Source: Geminicoccaceae bacterium (lineage in GTDB: Bacteria; Pseudomonadota; Alphaproteobacteria; Geminicoccales; Geminicoccaceae). Taken from it: a DNA stretch of 64,000 nucleotides. The stretch lies in contig JANXAZ010000010.1 in assembly GCA_025062095.1 (NCBI GenBank), positions 35,772 through 99,771 on the forward strand, written 5' to 3'. The first letter of the stretch is position 1. Each line of letters opens with the position of its first letter. The notes beneath the pieces are model-generated. The model had not been told where the DNA came from. It saw only the letters and a program-made list of their open reading frames with translations, and did no database searches. A program made the translations under genes and the position numbers. Shown here in pieces: positions 45,523-54,296 of this stretch.

Positions 45523-47523
45523 ATGGCGAGCGAGGCGGAACAGAACGATCGGCCGGTCCGCGACGCGCCCTGGCTGTTCCGCACGTACGCCGGGCACAGC
45601 TCGGCCGCGGCGTCGAACGCCCTGTTCCGGCAGAATCTCGCCAAGGGCCAGACGGGGCTGTCGATCGCCTTCGATCTGCCCACCCAGACCGGCTACGATT
45701 CCGACCACCCGCTCGCGCGGGGCGAGGTCGGCAAGGTCGGGGTGCCGATCTGTTCGATCGCCGACATGGAGGTGTTGTTCGAGGGCATCCCTCTCGAGCG
45801 CATGAACACCTCGATGACGATCAACGCTACCGCGATCTGGCTCTTGGCGCTCTACGTCGCCGTCGCCGAGCGCCGGGGCGTCGCGCGTGCCGAGCTCGCC
45901 GGCACGACGCAGAACGACATCGTCAAAGAATATCTCGCGCGCGGGACCTACATCTTTCCGCCCGCGCCCTCGCTCAAGCTCGCCACCGATCTGATCGTCT
46001 TCACCGCGCGCGAGATGCCGCGCTGGAACCCGATCAACGTCTGCTCCTATCATCTGCAGGAGGCGGGGGCGACGCCGGTCCAAGAGATCGCCTATGCTCT
46101 CGCCACCGCGATCTGCGTGCTCGACGCGGTGAAGGCTTCGGGGCAGATCGCCCCCGAGGAGCTGCCCAAGGTGGTCGGGCGGATGTCCTTCTTCGTCAAC
46201 GCCGGCATCCGTTTCGTGACCGAGATGTGCAAGATGCGCGCCTTCACCCGGTTGTGGGACCGGATCGCGCGCGAGCGCTACGGGGTGGAAGACCCCAAGC
46301 TGCGCCTGTTCCGCTACGGGGTCCAGGTCAACTCCCTCGGGCTCACCGAGCAGCAGCCGGAGAACAACGTCTACCGCATTCTCCTGGAAGCGCTCGGGGT
46401 GACGCTTTCCAAGCGCGCCCGCTGTCGGGCGCTTCAGCTCCCGGCCTGGAACGAGGCCCTCGGTCTGCCGCGTCCTTGGGATCAACAGTGGTCCCTGCGC
46501 CTTCAACAGATTTTGGCATACGAGACCGATCTCCTCGAGTTCGAGGACCTCTTCGACGGCTCGCCGGTGGTCGAGGCCAAGGTCCGCGAGCTCGAAGAGC
46601 AAGCGCTCGCGGAGCTCGCGCGCGTGGAGGCGATGGGCGGGGCGATCGCGGCGGTGGAAAACGGCTACATGAAGTCTCGCCTCGTGGAGAGCAACACGAA
46701 ACGTGTCGCGGACATCGCCTCCGGGGCGACGAAAGTGGTGGGCGTGAACTGCTTCACCGAGAGCGAGCCGTCGCCTCTGCTCGCCGAGGGCGGCGGTTTC
46801 CTGGCCGTCGATCCCGAGGCGGAAGCGGCGCAGATCGAGCGGCTGCGCGCGCACCGCGCGCGGCGCGACGGGAAAGCCGTGGCGGCGGCCCTCGCGGCGC
46901 TGCGCGAAGCCGCGATCGAGGGCCGCAACCTCGTTCCGCCCTCGATCGAATGCGCCCGCGCCGGCGCGACCACGGGCGAGTGGGCGCAAGTCTTGCGCGA
47001 GGTCTTCGGCGAGTACCGGGCCCCCACGGGCGTGGGCGCGGTCGCGGGGATCGCCGCGGATCTCTTGGCTCCGGTGCGCGCGCGGGTGGAGGAGGCGAGC
47101 CGTCGTCTCGGCCGGCGCCTCAAGATCCTGATCGGCAAGCCCGGCCTCGACGGGCATTCCAACGGCGCCGAGCAGATCGCGGTCGCGGCGCGCGACGCCG
47201 GGATGGAGGTGGTCTACGACGGCATCCGCCTCACCCCGGCGCGGATCGCCGCCACCGCCCTCGAAGAAGGCGTCCACCTCGTGGGCCTCTCGATCCTCTC
47301 GGGCTCGCACGAGCCGCTGGTGCGCGAGGTGTTGGAGCGCATGCGCAAGCTCGGGATCGGCGAGGTACCGGTGGTCGTGGGCGGCATCATCCCGCCCGAG
47401 GACGCCGAGCGCCTGCGCGCGCTCGGCGTGGCCCGCGTCTACACGCCCAAGGACTACCGGGTCGACCGGATCATGGCCGACATCGTCGAACTCGTCCTCG
47501 CCGCGCACCGCCAGGCGGCCTGA
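45523..47523 (+). CDS. ecm: Ethylmalonyl-CoA mutase (B12-dependent)
   Basis: A 666-residue coenzyme-B12 mutase that converts (2R)-ethylmalonyl-CoA to (2S)-methylsuccinyl-CoA. The barrel domain opens RTYAGHSSAAASNALFRQNL, then TGLSIAFDLPTQTGYDSDHP and ERMNTSMTINATA. The C-terminal B12 domain has the DxHxxG motif at Asp543, His545, Gly548 (GLDGHSNGAEQ). Placement beside ccr and mcd separates it from methylmalonyl-CoA mutase, whose sequence is similar. ATG at 45523 with GGGAGAAAGG upstream. Transcribed divergently from ccr across 153 bp. Confidence 0.95.
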   Translation: MASEAEQNDRPVRDAPWLFRTYAGHSSAAASNALFRQNLAKGQTGLSIAFDLPTQTGYDSDHPLARGEVGKVGVPICSIADMEVLFEGIPLERMNTSMTINATAIWLLALYVAVAERRGVARAELAGTTQNDIVKEYLARGTYIFPPAPSLKLATDLIVFTAREMPRWNPINVCSYHLQEAGATPVQEIAYALATAICVLDAVKASGQIAPEELPKVVGRMSFFVNAGIRFVTEMCKMRAFTRLWDRIARERYGVEDPKLRLFRYGVQVNSLGLTEQQPENNVYRILLEALGVTLSKRARCRALQLPAWNEALGLPRPWDQQWSLRLQQILAYETDLLEFEDLFDGSPVVEAKVRELEEQALAELARVEAMGGAIAAVENGYMKSRLVESNTKRVADIASGATKVVGVNCFTESEPSPLLAEGGGFLAVDPEAEAAQIERLRAHRARRDGKAVAAALAALREAAIEGRNLVPPSIECARAGATTGEWAQVLREVFGEYRAPTGVGAVAGIAADLLAPVRARVEEASRRLGRRLKILIGKPGLDGHSNGAEQIAVAARDAGMEVVYDGIRLTPARIAATALEEGVHLVGLSILSGSHEPLVREVLERMRKLGIGEVPVVVGGIIPPEDAERLRALGVARVYTPKDYRVDRIMADIVELVLAAHRQAA

Positions 47524-47543
47524 GACGCGACCGCGCCAAAGCG

Positions 47544-47560
47544 CGCGCGGGGCCCGCGCG
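47544..47560. terminator. GC palindrome after ecm
   Basis: CGCGCGGGGCCCGCGCG is a 17-base palindrome starting 20 bases after the ecm stop. It could form a stem with a tight loop, but no T-run follows, so terminator function is tentative. Confidence 0.3.
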
Positions 47561-47626
47561 GCGGTGCGTTGCTCGCCTCGCGCCGCGGCTCCAGGATGCG
47601 CGGGCGCGGGAGAGGAGCGAGAGGCG

Positions 47627-48781
47627 ATGCGCGAAATCCGTGTGGCGACCTTCGACGGGCCGGGAGCCAGGCCCGTCATCCGCACCGTCCCCAAGCCCTC
47701 GGTGCCGAAAAAGGCGGCTCTGATCCGCATCGGCTGTTGCGGGGTGTGCGGCACGGATCTGCACATCCTCAAGGGCCATTGGCCCAAGCCCCTGCCCTGG
47801 CCCTTCACTCTCGGCCACGAGCTCGCCGGGATCGTCGTCGAGAAGGGGTCCGAGCTCGAGACCGACTGGACCGGGCAGAAGCTCGAGGTCGGCTCCAAGG
47901 TCATGCTTCCGCCCCTGATGCCCTGCGGGACTTGCGACTGGTGCCGGCGCTATCCCGAGCACGCCAACAAATGCCTCACTCCGGTCTATTACGGCCGCTA
48001 CATCGGCTTCGACGTACCACCCCACTTGTGGGGCGGATGGGCCGAAATGGTCTACGTCGATCTCGACATGTTCCCCGGCACCAAGATCTACAAGCTCCCC
48101 GATGACATGCCGCTTCTTCTGGGCTCGCTGTCCGAGCCCTTGACCTCCTGCATCCGCGGCTTCGAGCGGGCCAAGAAGGTCGGCGGCTTTCCCTGGGGAG
48201 CCACGGTCGTGATCCAGGGCACGGGGCCCATCGGCATCCTCGCCATCGCCGCGGCCTACGAGATGGGGGCGGGAAAGGTCATCGCCGTGGGCGCTCCCGA
48301 AAAGCCCCGGCTCGAGCTGGCCCGCGCTTTCGGGGCGGTGGCCACGGTGAACATCGAGGAATACGCCACCCCCGAGGAGCGCATCCGGCGGGTGCGCGCG
48401 CTCGCCGGCGGCTACGGGGCCGATCTCGTCATGGACTGCTCGGGCCATCCCACGGCCGGGCCCGAGGGCGTCGAGTTCTTGCGCGACGGCGGCTGTTACG
48501 TCGAAATGGGCCAGTTCACCGACGCCGGGCCGATCCTCACCAACTGGCACCGGATCTGCACGAAAGACGTCACGATCCTGGGCTCGTGGGGTTTCACCGC
48601 CAACGACATCCCGCTCGGCATCCGGATGCTCGATCGCGCCCGCGATCGATATCCCTGGCGGTCGATGCAGACGCTCTTCCCTTTCGACGAAGCGGGGGTG
48701 CAGGCGGCGATCGATGCCGCCAACACGATGCGCGTCGTCAAGGCGACGATCGTTCCCGACGAAGCGCTCCTCGCCCTTTAG
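47627..48781 (+). CDS. Zinc-dependent alcohol dehydrogenase family protein (MDR)
   Basis: A 384-residue medium-chain dehydrogenase. The catalytic zinc site is seen in CGVCGTDLH and GHELAG. The structural zinc lobe has four Cys but with a longer last spacing (C-x2-C-x2-C-x9-C, from PCGTCDWC to NKC). The nucleotide-binding motif is GTGPIGILA. The ATG at 47627 is preferred (GGAG/GAGG upstream) over an earlier in-frame start. It is downstream of ecm on the same strand (103 bases) but has no known link to that pathway; substrate unknown. Confidence 0.87.
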   Translation: MREIRVATFDGPGARPVIRTVPKPSVPKKAALIRIGCCGVCGTDLHILKGHWPKPLPWPFTLGHELAGIVVEKGSELETDWTGQKLEVGSKVMLPPLMPCGTCDWCRRYPEHANKCLTPVYYGRYIGFDVPPHLWGGWAEMVYVDLDMFPGTKIYKLPDDMPLLLGSLSEPLTSCIRGFERAKKVGGFPWGATVVIQGTGPIGILAIAAAYEMGAGKVIAVGAPEKPRLELARAFGAVATVNIEEYATPEERIRRVRALAGGYGADLVMDCSGHPTAGPEGVEFLRDGGCYVEMGQFTDAGPILTNWHRICTKDVTILGSWGFTANDIPLGIRMLDRARDRYPWRSMQTLFPFDEAGVQAAIDAANTMRVVKATIVPDEALLAL

Positions 48782-49039
48782 CCGAGACCGCGCGGGTGCG
48801 GCGGCTCGCCGCGAACGAGGGGGCGCGGCGCGCGCGAGCGCCTCGGGGCGCAGCGAAGGGGGCCCGAGAGGCGGAGCGCCGCGCGGCCGCCTCTTCGGCG
48901 CTCGCCTCGGGCACGAGGCTCGGAGTGCGCGGCGCTCGGCCGATGGCGCCCGGCGCAACGGGGCTTGCGCGCTCCGCCGCGTGCACCGTGCGAAAACGCC
49001 GCTTATAAGCCTTCGCGGGAAAGGAGGAGGGACCGATCC

Positions 49040-50029
49040 GTGCCGACGATGCGCGCGATGGTGCTCGATGCTCCCGGCCGGCCGTTGCGCCCGGCCGAAC
49101 TTCCGGTTCCCGAGCCGGGTCCGGGGGAGGTGCTCGTGCGCGTGCGCGCCTGCGGGGTCTGCCGCACCGATCTCCATCTCGTCGACGGCGAGCTCCCGAA
49201 CCCCAAGCTGCCGGTCGTCCCCGGACACGAGATCGTGGGCGAGGTCGTCGCCCTCGGCCCCGGGGTCGAGGAGCCGCACCCGGGCCAGAAGGTCGGCGTG
49301 CCCTGGCTCGGGCGGACCTGCGGCGTCTGCCGCTTCTGCCGTTCGGGGCGGGAAAATTTGTGCGATTCGCCGCTGTTCACCGGCTACACCCGAGACGGCG
49401 GCTACGCCGAGTACACGGTGGCGGATGCGCGCTTCTGCTTTCCGCTGCCCGAGGGCGATCCCGTCGCCTTGGCGCCGTTTCTGTGCGCCGGGCTCATCGG
49501 CTTCCGCGCTTATCGCACGGCGGGGGAGGGGAAGAGGCTCGGGATCTACGGTTTCGGGGCCGCCGCGCACATTCTCGCTCAGATCGCCAGGGCCGATGGG
49601 CGCGAGGTCTACGCCTTCACCCGACCCGGAGATACGGCGGCGCAAGCCTTCGCGCGCGAACTCGGAGCGAGCTGGGCGGGAGGCTCGGACGAGCTCCCGC
49701 CCGTTCCGCTCGATGCCGCGATCGTCTTCGCGCCGGTGGGGGCGCTCGTGCCCGTGGCGCTGCGCGCGGTCGACAAGGGCGGCGTCGTGGTCCTGGGCGG
49801 CATCCACATGAGCGACATCCCCTCCTTCCCCTATCGGATCTTGTGGGAAGAGCGCGTGTTGCGCTCGGTCGCCAATCTCACGCGCGAAGACGGCGCGGGA
49901 TTGTTCGCGCGACTGCGAGGGCTGAAGGTCGCGACGCACACCCGGCCGTTCGCGCTCGAGGAGGCGAATCTGGCCCTCGCGGCTCTGCGCGAGGGTCGTT
50001 TGCAGGGGGCTGCCGTCCTGGTAGTATGA
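49040..50029 (+). CDS. Zinc-dependent alcohol dehydrogenase
   Basis: A 329-residue medium-chain dehydrogenase. Catalytic zinc ligands lie in CGVCRTDLH and GHEIVG, and a canonical structural lobe C-x2-C-x2-C-x7-C in TCGVCRFCRSGRENLC. The cofactor fold has GIYGFGAAAHILAQ. It resembles the AdhP/AdhA type of simple alcohol/aldehyde reductases. The GTG at 49040 is chosen because AGGAGG lies 9 bases upstream; an in-frame ATG at 49049 is too far. A TTATAAG at 49003-49009 just before may be part of the promoter. The Crp/Fnr gene follows after 63 bases. Confidence 0.88.
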   Translation: MPTMRAMVLDAPGRPLRPAELPVPEPGPGEVLVRVRACGVCRTDLHLVDGELPNPKLPVVPGHEIVGEVVALGPGVEEPHPGQKVGVPWLGRTCGVCRFCRSGRENLCDSPLFTGYTRDGGYAEYTVADARFCFPLPEGDPVALAPFLCAGLIGFRAYRTAGEGKRLGIYGFGAAAHILAQIARADGREVYAFTRPGDTAAQAFARELGASWAGGSDELPPVPLDAAIVFAPVGALVPVALRAVDKGGVVVLGGIHMSDIPSFPYRILWEERVLRSVANLTREDGAGLFARLRGLKVATHTRPFALEEANLALAALREGRLQGAAVLVV

Positions 50030-50092
50030 AATCGCGCGCGCCTCGGTCGCCCGCGAAGAGGCGATCGGCGAGAAAGGGGGAGGAGGCCGGCG

Positions 50093-50794
50093 GTGGACAA
50101 GCTCGGCCGCGTCCGCGAGGCTCTGGCGGACAGCGATCTGTTCGGCTGCCTCACCGAAGACGAGATCGATCGGTTGCTCGCCTTCGGCACCATCGTCAAA
50201 GTGCCGGCCGGAAAGGTGATCTTCCAGAAAGGCGATCCCGGCGACAGCCTGGCCGTGGTGATCAGCGGGCGCATCCGCATCGGCACGGTCAGTGCCGAGG
50301 GTCGCGAGGCCGTGCTCAACTTCATCGAGCCGGGCGAGACCTTCGGCGAGATGGCGATCCTGGACGGCAAGCCGCGCTGCGCCGATGCCACGGCGATCGA
50401 GCCCTGCGAGCTGTTCTGCTTGCGGCGCCGCGACGTGCTCGCCTTTCTGGAGGCTCACCCCGAAGTCGCGCTCAGGGTGATCGGCGTGCTCTGCCAGCGC
50501 CTGCGGCGGACCACCGAGATGGTCGAAGACGCGAACCTGCGCGCGATGGGCCCGCGGGTGGCGCGCGCGCTCCTGCGCCTCGCCGCCGATCACGGCCGAC
50601 CGGTGCGCGAAGGCATCCGGATCGAGCTCGATCTTTCTCAGCGCGAGCTCGCCGCCTATTGCGGGCTCGCGCGCGAGAACGTCAATCGACAGCTGTCGAG
50701 CTGGCGCGAAGCCGGGCTCTTGCGCACCGACGGCCGCCGGTTGGTCCTCGTCGACCGACCGGCGCTCGAGCGCATCGCCGCCGACGGTCGCTGA
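50093..50794 (+). CDS. Crp/Fnr-family transcriptional regulator
   Basis: A 233-residue regulator. An N-terminal cyclic-nucleotide-binding-like barrel covers about 15-130 (FQKGDPGDSLAVVISGRIRIG, GETFGEMAILDGKPR). A C-terminal winged helix covers about 150-230, with recognition helix LARENVNRQLSSW. The R-E-x-V-x-R pattern there is CRP-like, not the ETISR of FNR. It lacks the N-terminal Cys cluster of oxygen-sensing FNR, so it is unlikely to be the protein that reads the hemN FNR box. GTG start 6 bases after AGGAGG. Ligand and targets unknown. Confidence 0.92.
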   Translation: MDKLGRVREALADSDLFGCLTEDEIDRLLAFGTIVKVPAGKVIFQKGDPGDSLAVVISGRIRIGTVSAEGREAVLNFIEPGETFGEMAILDGKPRCADATAIEPCELFCLRRRDVLAFLEAHPEVALRVIGVLCQRLRRTTEMVEDANLRAMGPRVARALLRLAADHGRPVREGIRIELDLSQRELAAYCGLARENVNRQLSSWREAGLLRTDGRRLVLVDRPALERIAADGR

Positions 50795-50846
50795 GCCGGC
50801 GCGCCGTGGCCCGGCGCGGAGCCGAAAAGGCTCGAGGAGGGTGCGG

Positions 50847-51263
50847 GTGATCCGACGCGAACGATTGGTCGTGGAGACGCAGGGGCGGGGCTTTCGCGAC
50901 CTCACCGCGCGCGTTCGGGAAGCGGTGGCGCGGCTCGCCCCCGACGCCGACGGGCTCGCTCATCTCTTCTGCCGGCACACGAGCTGCTCGCTCTTGATCA
51001 CCGAGAACGCCGATCCCGACGTGCGCGCCGATCTCGAGCGGCTGGCCCGGCGCTGGGCCCCCGACGGCGATCCGGCCTACGCCCACCGGATCGAGGGACC
51101 GGACGACATGGCGGCGCACGCGCGCTCGGTGCTCACGGGTTGCGCGCTCACCGTGCCCTTCGAGAAGGGAAGGCTCCTGCTCGGCACCTGGCAGGGCATT
51201 TACCTGTGGGAGCACCGCACCACCCCGCATCTGCGCGAGCTCCTGCTCACCGTCTTGACCTGA
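50847..51263 (+). CDS. YjbQ-family protein
   Basis: A 138-residue protein of the YjbQ (UPF0047) family, a small beta-rich trimer with weak thiamine-phosphate-synthase activity reported for some members. Family segments are LFCRHTSCSLLITENADPDV and PFEKGRLLLGTWQGIYLWEHR, including the conserved His and Glu/Asp cluster. The GTG at 50847 is preferred over the one at 50841 because AGGAGG immediately abuts the latter. It begins a run with the cyclophilin-like and Cys/Met PLP genes. Confidence 0.88.
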   Translation: MIRRERLVVETQGRGFRDLTARVREAVARLAPDADGLAHLFCRHTSCSLLITENADPDVRADLERLARRWAPDGDPAYAHRIEGPDDMAAHARSVLTGCALTVPFEKGRLLLGTWQGIYLWEHRTTPHLRELLLTVLT

Positions 51264-51318
51264 GCCCCGGCATCGGGCTGAGCCGTGCGCGGCGACCGAC
51301 GAACGGAACCCCCGCTCC

Positions 51319-51714
51319 ATGGCCGAGCTTCCCGTCTTGCGGCTCGAGATCGGCTCGGTGGTGCTGACTGCCGATCTCTTCGACACCCCCACCGCGCGCG
51401 CGATCGCGCGGGCCGTGCCCTTCGAATCGCGCGCCTCCACCTGGGGCGAGGAGGTCTACTTCGCCGTGCCGGTGCAGGCGGCGCTCGAGGCGGACGCCCG
51501 CGACGTGGTCGAGCCGGGCGAGCTCGCCTTCTGGGTCGAAGGGCGGTCGATCGCCATCGCCTTCGGCCGCACGCCCGTCTCGCGCGGGAACGAGTGCCGG
51601 CTCGTGGCCCCGGTCAACGTCTGGGGCCGGGCGCGCGAGGACGTGCGCGCGCTGCGAGCCGTGCGGCCCGGGGATCGCATCCGCGTCCTGCGCGCAGCGG
51701 ACGCCGCGCCGTGA
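51319..51714 (+). CDS. Cyclophilin-like fold protein (TM1367/DUF3830-like)
   Basis: A 131-residue protein of the cyclophilin-like superfamily that includes TM1367: ARAIARAVPFESRASTWGEEVYF near residues 26-48 and WVEGRSIAIAFGRTPVS further on. Peptidyl-prolyl isomerase residues are not evident, so enzymatic activity is doubtful. Its stop overlaps the GTG of the PLP enzyme (GTGA), meaning tight translational coupling and a possible shared process. Confidence 0.75.
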   Translation: MAELPVLRLEIGSVVLTADLFDTPTARAIARAVPFESRASTWGEEVYFAVPVQAALEADARDVVEPGELAFWVEGRSIAIAFGRTPVSRGNECRLVAPVNVWGRAREDVRALRAVRPGDRIRVLRAADAAP

Positions 51715-52853
51715 GCCTGCCCGAGGGCGTCAAACCGGCGACGATCCTCGCCCAGGCCGCGGGTGCGCTCGACGAGTCCACGGGCGGTGTCGTCCCGCCG
51801 CTGCAACCGTCCACGACCTTCTTGCGCGATCCCGACAATCGCTACCGCCGCGGCTTCGATTACGGGCGCGACGCCAATCCGGGCGTGCGCCCGCTGGAGG
51901 CGGTGGTCGCGGCTCTCGAAGGCGGCCGGAGCGCGCTCGCTTTCGCTTCGGGGATGGCCGCGATGACCGCGGTCTTCCGGGCTCTTCCGCCCGGATCGCA
52001 CGTCGTGGCGCCGCGGGTGATGTACTGGGGCCTGCGGAAATGGCTCCGCGATGTCGCGGATCGGGGGCTTTTGACCGTCGATTTCGTCGACATCGACGAT
52101 CTCGACCGCGTCCGCGCCGCGCTCGCGCCCGGGCGAACGCGGATCCTCTGGGCCGAGACCCCGGCCAATCCGACCTGGGTCGTGGCCGATCTCGCCGGGC
52201 TCGCCGAGCTCGCGCACGCCGCCGGCGCCCGGCTCGTGGTCGACAACACCGTGCCCACGCCGCTATTGACGCGTCCGTTCGCGCTCGGCGCCGATCTCGT
52301 CGTGCACAGCGCGACCAAATACCTCAACGGTCACAGCGACCTCTTGGGCGGTGTCGTGGTGACGAAGACCGAAGACGAGCTCTGGACGGAGCTCCGCCGC
52401 ATCCGCCACGACGAGGGGGCGATCCTCGGCGCCTTCGAGGCCTGGCTGTGCCTGCGCGGCCTGCGCACCCTCGAGGTGCGCCTCGCGCGCCAGTGCGCGT
52501 CGGCGATGCGGCTCGCCGCCGCGCTCGCCGGCCATCCGAAGATCGAGCGCGTGCTCTATCCGGGACTGCCCGCGCACCCGGGTCACCGCGTGGCGGCGCG
52601 GCAGATGACCGGGGGGTTCGGGGGGATGCTCTCGATCCTCGTTCGCGGCGGCGCCGAGGCCGCGATCGCCGCGGCGGCGGCGGTGCGCATCTGGAAGCGC
52701 GCCACCTCGCTGGGCGGCGTCGAAAGCCTGATCGAGCACCGTGCCTCGATCGAAAGACCGGACAGCCCCGCACCACCCGGGCTCTTGCGCCTCTCGGTGG
52801 GGCTCGAGGATCCCGACGACCTCTTGGCCGACCTCGAGCGATCGCTCGCTTGA
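51711..52853 (+). CDS. Cys/Met-metabolism PLP-dependent enzyme (cystathionine gamma-synthase/lyase family)
   Basis: A 380-residue PLP enzyme. The Schiff-base Lys is in VVHSATKYLNGHSD near residue 200, the PLP phosphate contact in ALAFASGMAAMTAVF near 75-90, and the cofactor Asp in RLVVDNTVPTP. The C-terminal TSLGGVESLIEHRASI is typical of the family. It could be a cystathionine synthase/lyase or an O-acyl-homoserine sulfhydrylase; the family does not separate these by eye. GTG start overlapping the cyclophilin-like gene. No other methionine gene is adjacent. Confidence 0.88.
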   Translation: MSLPEGVKPATILAQAAGALDESTGGVVPPLQPSTTFLRDPDNRYRRGFDYGRDANPGVRPLEAVVAALEGGRSALAFASGMAAMTAVFRALPPGSHVVAPRVMYWGLRKWLRDVADRGLLTVDFVDIDDLDRVRAALAPGRTRILWAETPANPTWVVADLAGLAELAHAAGARLVVDNTVPTPLLTRPFALGADLVVHSATKYLNGHSDLLGGVVVTKTEDELWTELRRIRHDEGAILGAFEAWLCLRGLRTLEVRLARQCASAMRLAAALAGHPKIERVLYPGLPAHPGHRVAARQMTGGFGGMLSILVRGGAEAAIAAAAAVRIWKRATSLGGVESLIEHRASIERPDSPAPPGLLRLSVGLEDPDDLLADLERSLA

Positions 52854-52930
52854 AGGATCCGGAGCGCGCGGGCGCGGAGGTCACGAACAGGTCGATCTTC
52901 GGCTCCAGCCGAGAGGGAGGACCGGCGACC

Positions 52931-54166
52931 GTGCATGCCGATCCGCGCGATCTCGTGATCGAGAGCCTCGTGGTCCGGTTCGGTCGGACGACGGTCCTCG
53001 ACCGTCTCGATCTGACGGTGGCCGAAGGCGAGTTCGTGGCCCTCCTGGGCGCTTCGGGCTGCGGCAAGACCACGCTTCTGCGCGCCGTCGCCGGCTTCGC
53101 TCCGGTCGCTTCCGGGCGCATCCTCGTGGGCGGGGTCGAGATTCAGAACTCGCCGCCCGAGCGGCGCGAAGCCGCGCTCGTCTTCCAGTCTTACGCGCTC
53201 TGGCCGCACATGACGGCGGCGCAGAACATCGCCTTCGGCCTCGAAGTGCGCGGGCTGCCCAGAGCCGAGATCCGCGCGCGCGTCGAAGAGATGCTGCGGC
53301 TTCTCGGCCTCGAGGGGCTCGGCGAGCGCAACGTCACGCGTCTGTCCGGCGGCCAGCGCCAGCGCGTCGCGCTCGGTCGGGCGCTGGCGATCCAGCCGCG
53401 CCTGTTGTTGCTCGACGAGCCGCTCTCGAATCTCGACGCGCGCATTCGGCACGAACTCCGCCACGAGATCCGGAGCCTGCAGCGCCGGCTCGGGATCACC
53501 GCGCTCCACGTCACGCACGACCGCGAGGAGGCCATGGTCGTGGCCGATCGCATCGCGGTCATGGACCGGGGCCGCATCGTCCAGATCGACACGCCCCGGA
53601 ACCTGTGGCTCCGCCCGAACAGCCCCTTCGTCGCCGCTTTCATGGGAGCCGACAACCGCCTCGAGCTCGAGGTCGAGCCCGTCCCCGAGGGATTGCGGCT
53701 GCGCTGCCGCGAGCCGCCGGCGGAAGCCCGGACCTCGGGCACGGACGGCGGTCCCCACCTGCCGCAGGGACCGAGCCCGCGCATGGTCGCGCAGTTCCGC
53801 TCGAGCGCCGCTCGCTTGGTGGCTCCGGATGTGCTCGTGCCCGGGTCCCTCGTGTTGCGGGGACGGATCGAACAGGCGGCCTATTTGGGCGATATCTGGC
53901 GCCACACGGTACGGATCGGATCGGCGAGCCTCTTCGTCGACCACGATGCGCGGCTGACCCCCGGCGAGCCGGCCGGCGTCGCCGTACCGGTCCGGGCGCT
54001 GCATCTGTTCCCCGCATCGGCCGCCGAGCCGGCCGCCGTCCGACCGGACGGAGAGTACGTCGCCGGGCGCGCCGCCTCGGCGGATCGAACGATGCGGCTC
54101 GGCGTTCCCGCCCGGAGGCGCCGGGCGTGGTTCCTCGGTGCGCTCGGCGTGCACCGTCGCTCGTGA
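52931..54166 (+). CDS. ABC transporter ATP-binding protein, PotA/FbpC-like, without adjacent permease
   Basis: A 411-residue importer-type ATPase. Walker A GASGCGKTT, signature LSGGQRQRVALGRAL, Walker B LLLLDEPLSNLD, and a C-terminal TOBE domain (about 240-370) place it with the spermidine/iron/sugar ATPases. About 40 residues beyond the TOBE domain, ending in an Arg-rich stretch, are unusual. The GTG start has GGGAGG 10 bases upstream. No permease or binding protein lies next to it, so it serves a transporter encoded elsewhere or is a remnant. Confidence 0.87.
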   Translation: MHADPRDLVIESLVVRFGRTTVLDRLDLTVAEGEFVALLGASGCGKTTLLRAVAGFAPVASGRILVGGVEIQNSPPERREAALVFQSYALWPHMTAAQNIAFGLEVRGLPRAEIRARVEEMLRLLGLEGLGERNVTRLSGGQRQRVALGRALAIQPRLLLLDEPLSNLDARIRHELRHEIRSLQRRLGITALHVTHDREEAMVVADRIAVMDRGRIVQIDTPRNLWLRPNSPFVAAFMGADNRLELEVEPVPEGLRLRCREPPAEARTSGTDGGPHLPQGPSPRMVAQFRSSAARLVAPDVLVPGSLVLRGRIEQAAYLGDIWRHTVRIGSASLFVDHDARLTPGEPAGVAVPVRALHLFPASAAEPAAVRPDGEYVAGRAASADRTMRLGVPARRRRAWFLGALGVHRRS

Positions 54167-54296
54167 GGCCGGCGCGGAGGTTGCGCGATCGATCTCGAAG
54201 GCACCGTGCGCGCCGGTGCGCACGCCCGGGGGCGAGCGCGCGGCCTCGCTCGCATCCGCGGGCGCGAGGCTCCGAATGCAGCTCCGAACGTCGCCT

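Noticed and set aside
45370..47904. The ccr frame stays open upstream, opposite ecm, and could suggest a giant Ccr
   Set aside because: It has no family similarity upstream of 45369, lies antisense to ecm, and the ribosome site at 45369 defines the start.
50093..50794. The Crp/Fnr protein as the FNR that reads the hemN operator
   Set aside because: It has no N-terminal Cys cluster and its recognition helix follows the CRP pattern rather than the FNR ETISR pattern.
54197..54215. A 19-base string (GAAGGCACCGTGCGCGCCG) that recurs with one mismatch at 58408-58426
   Set aside because: Both copies lie in GC-rich intergenic DNA, the similarity does not extend, and only two copies were noticed; not enough to call a repeat family.
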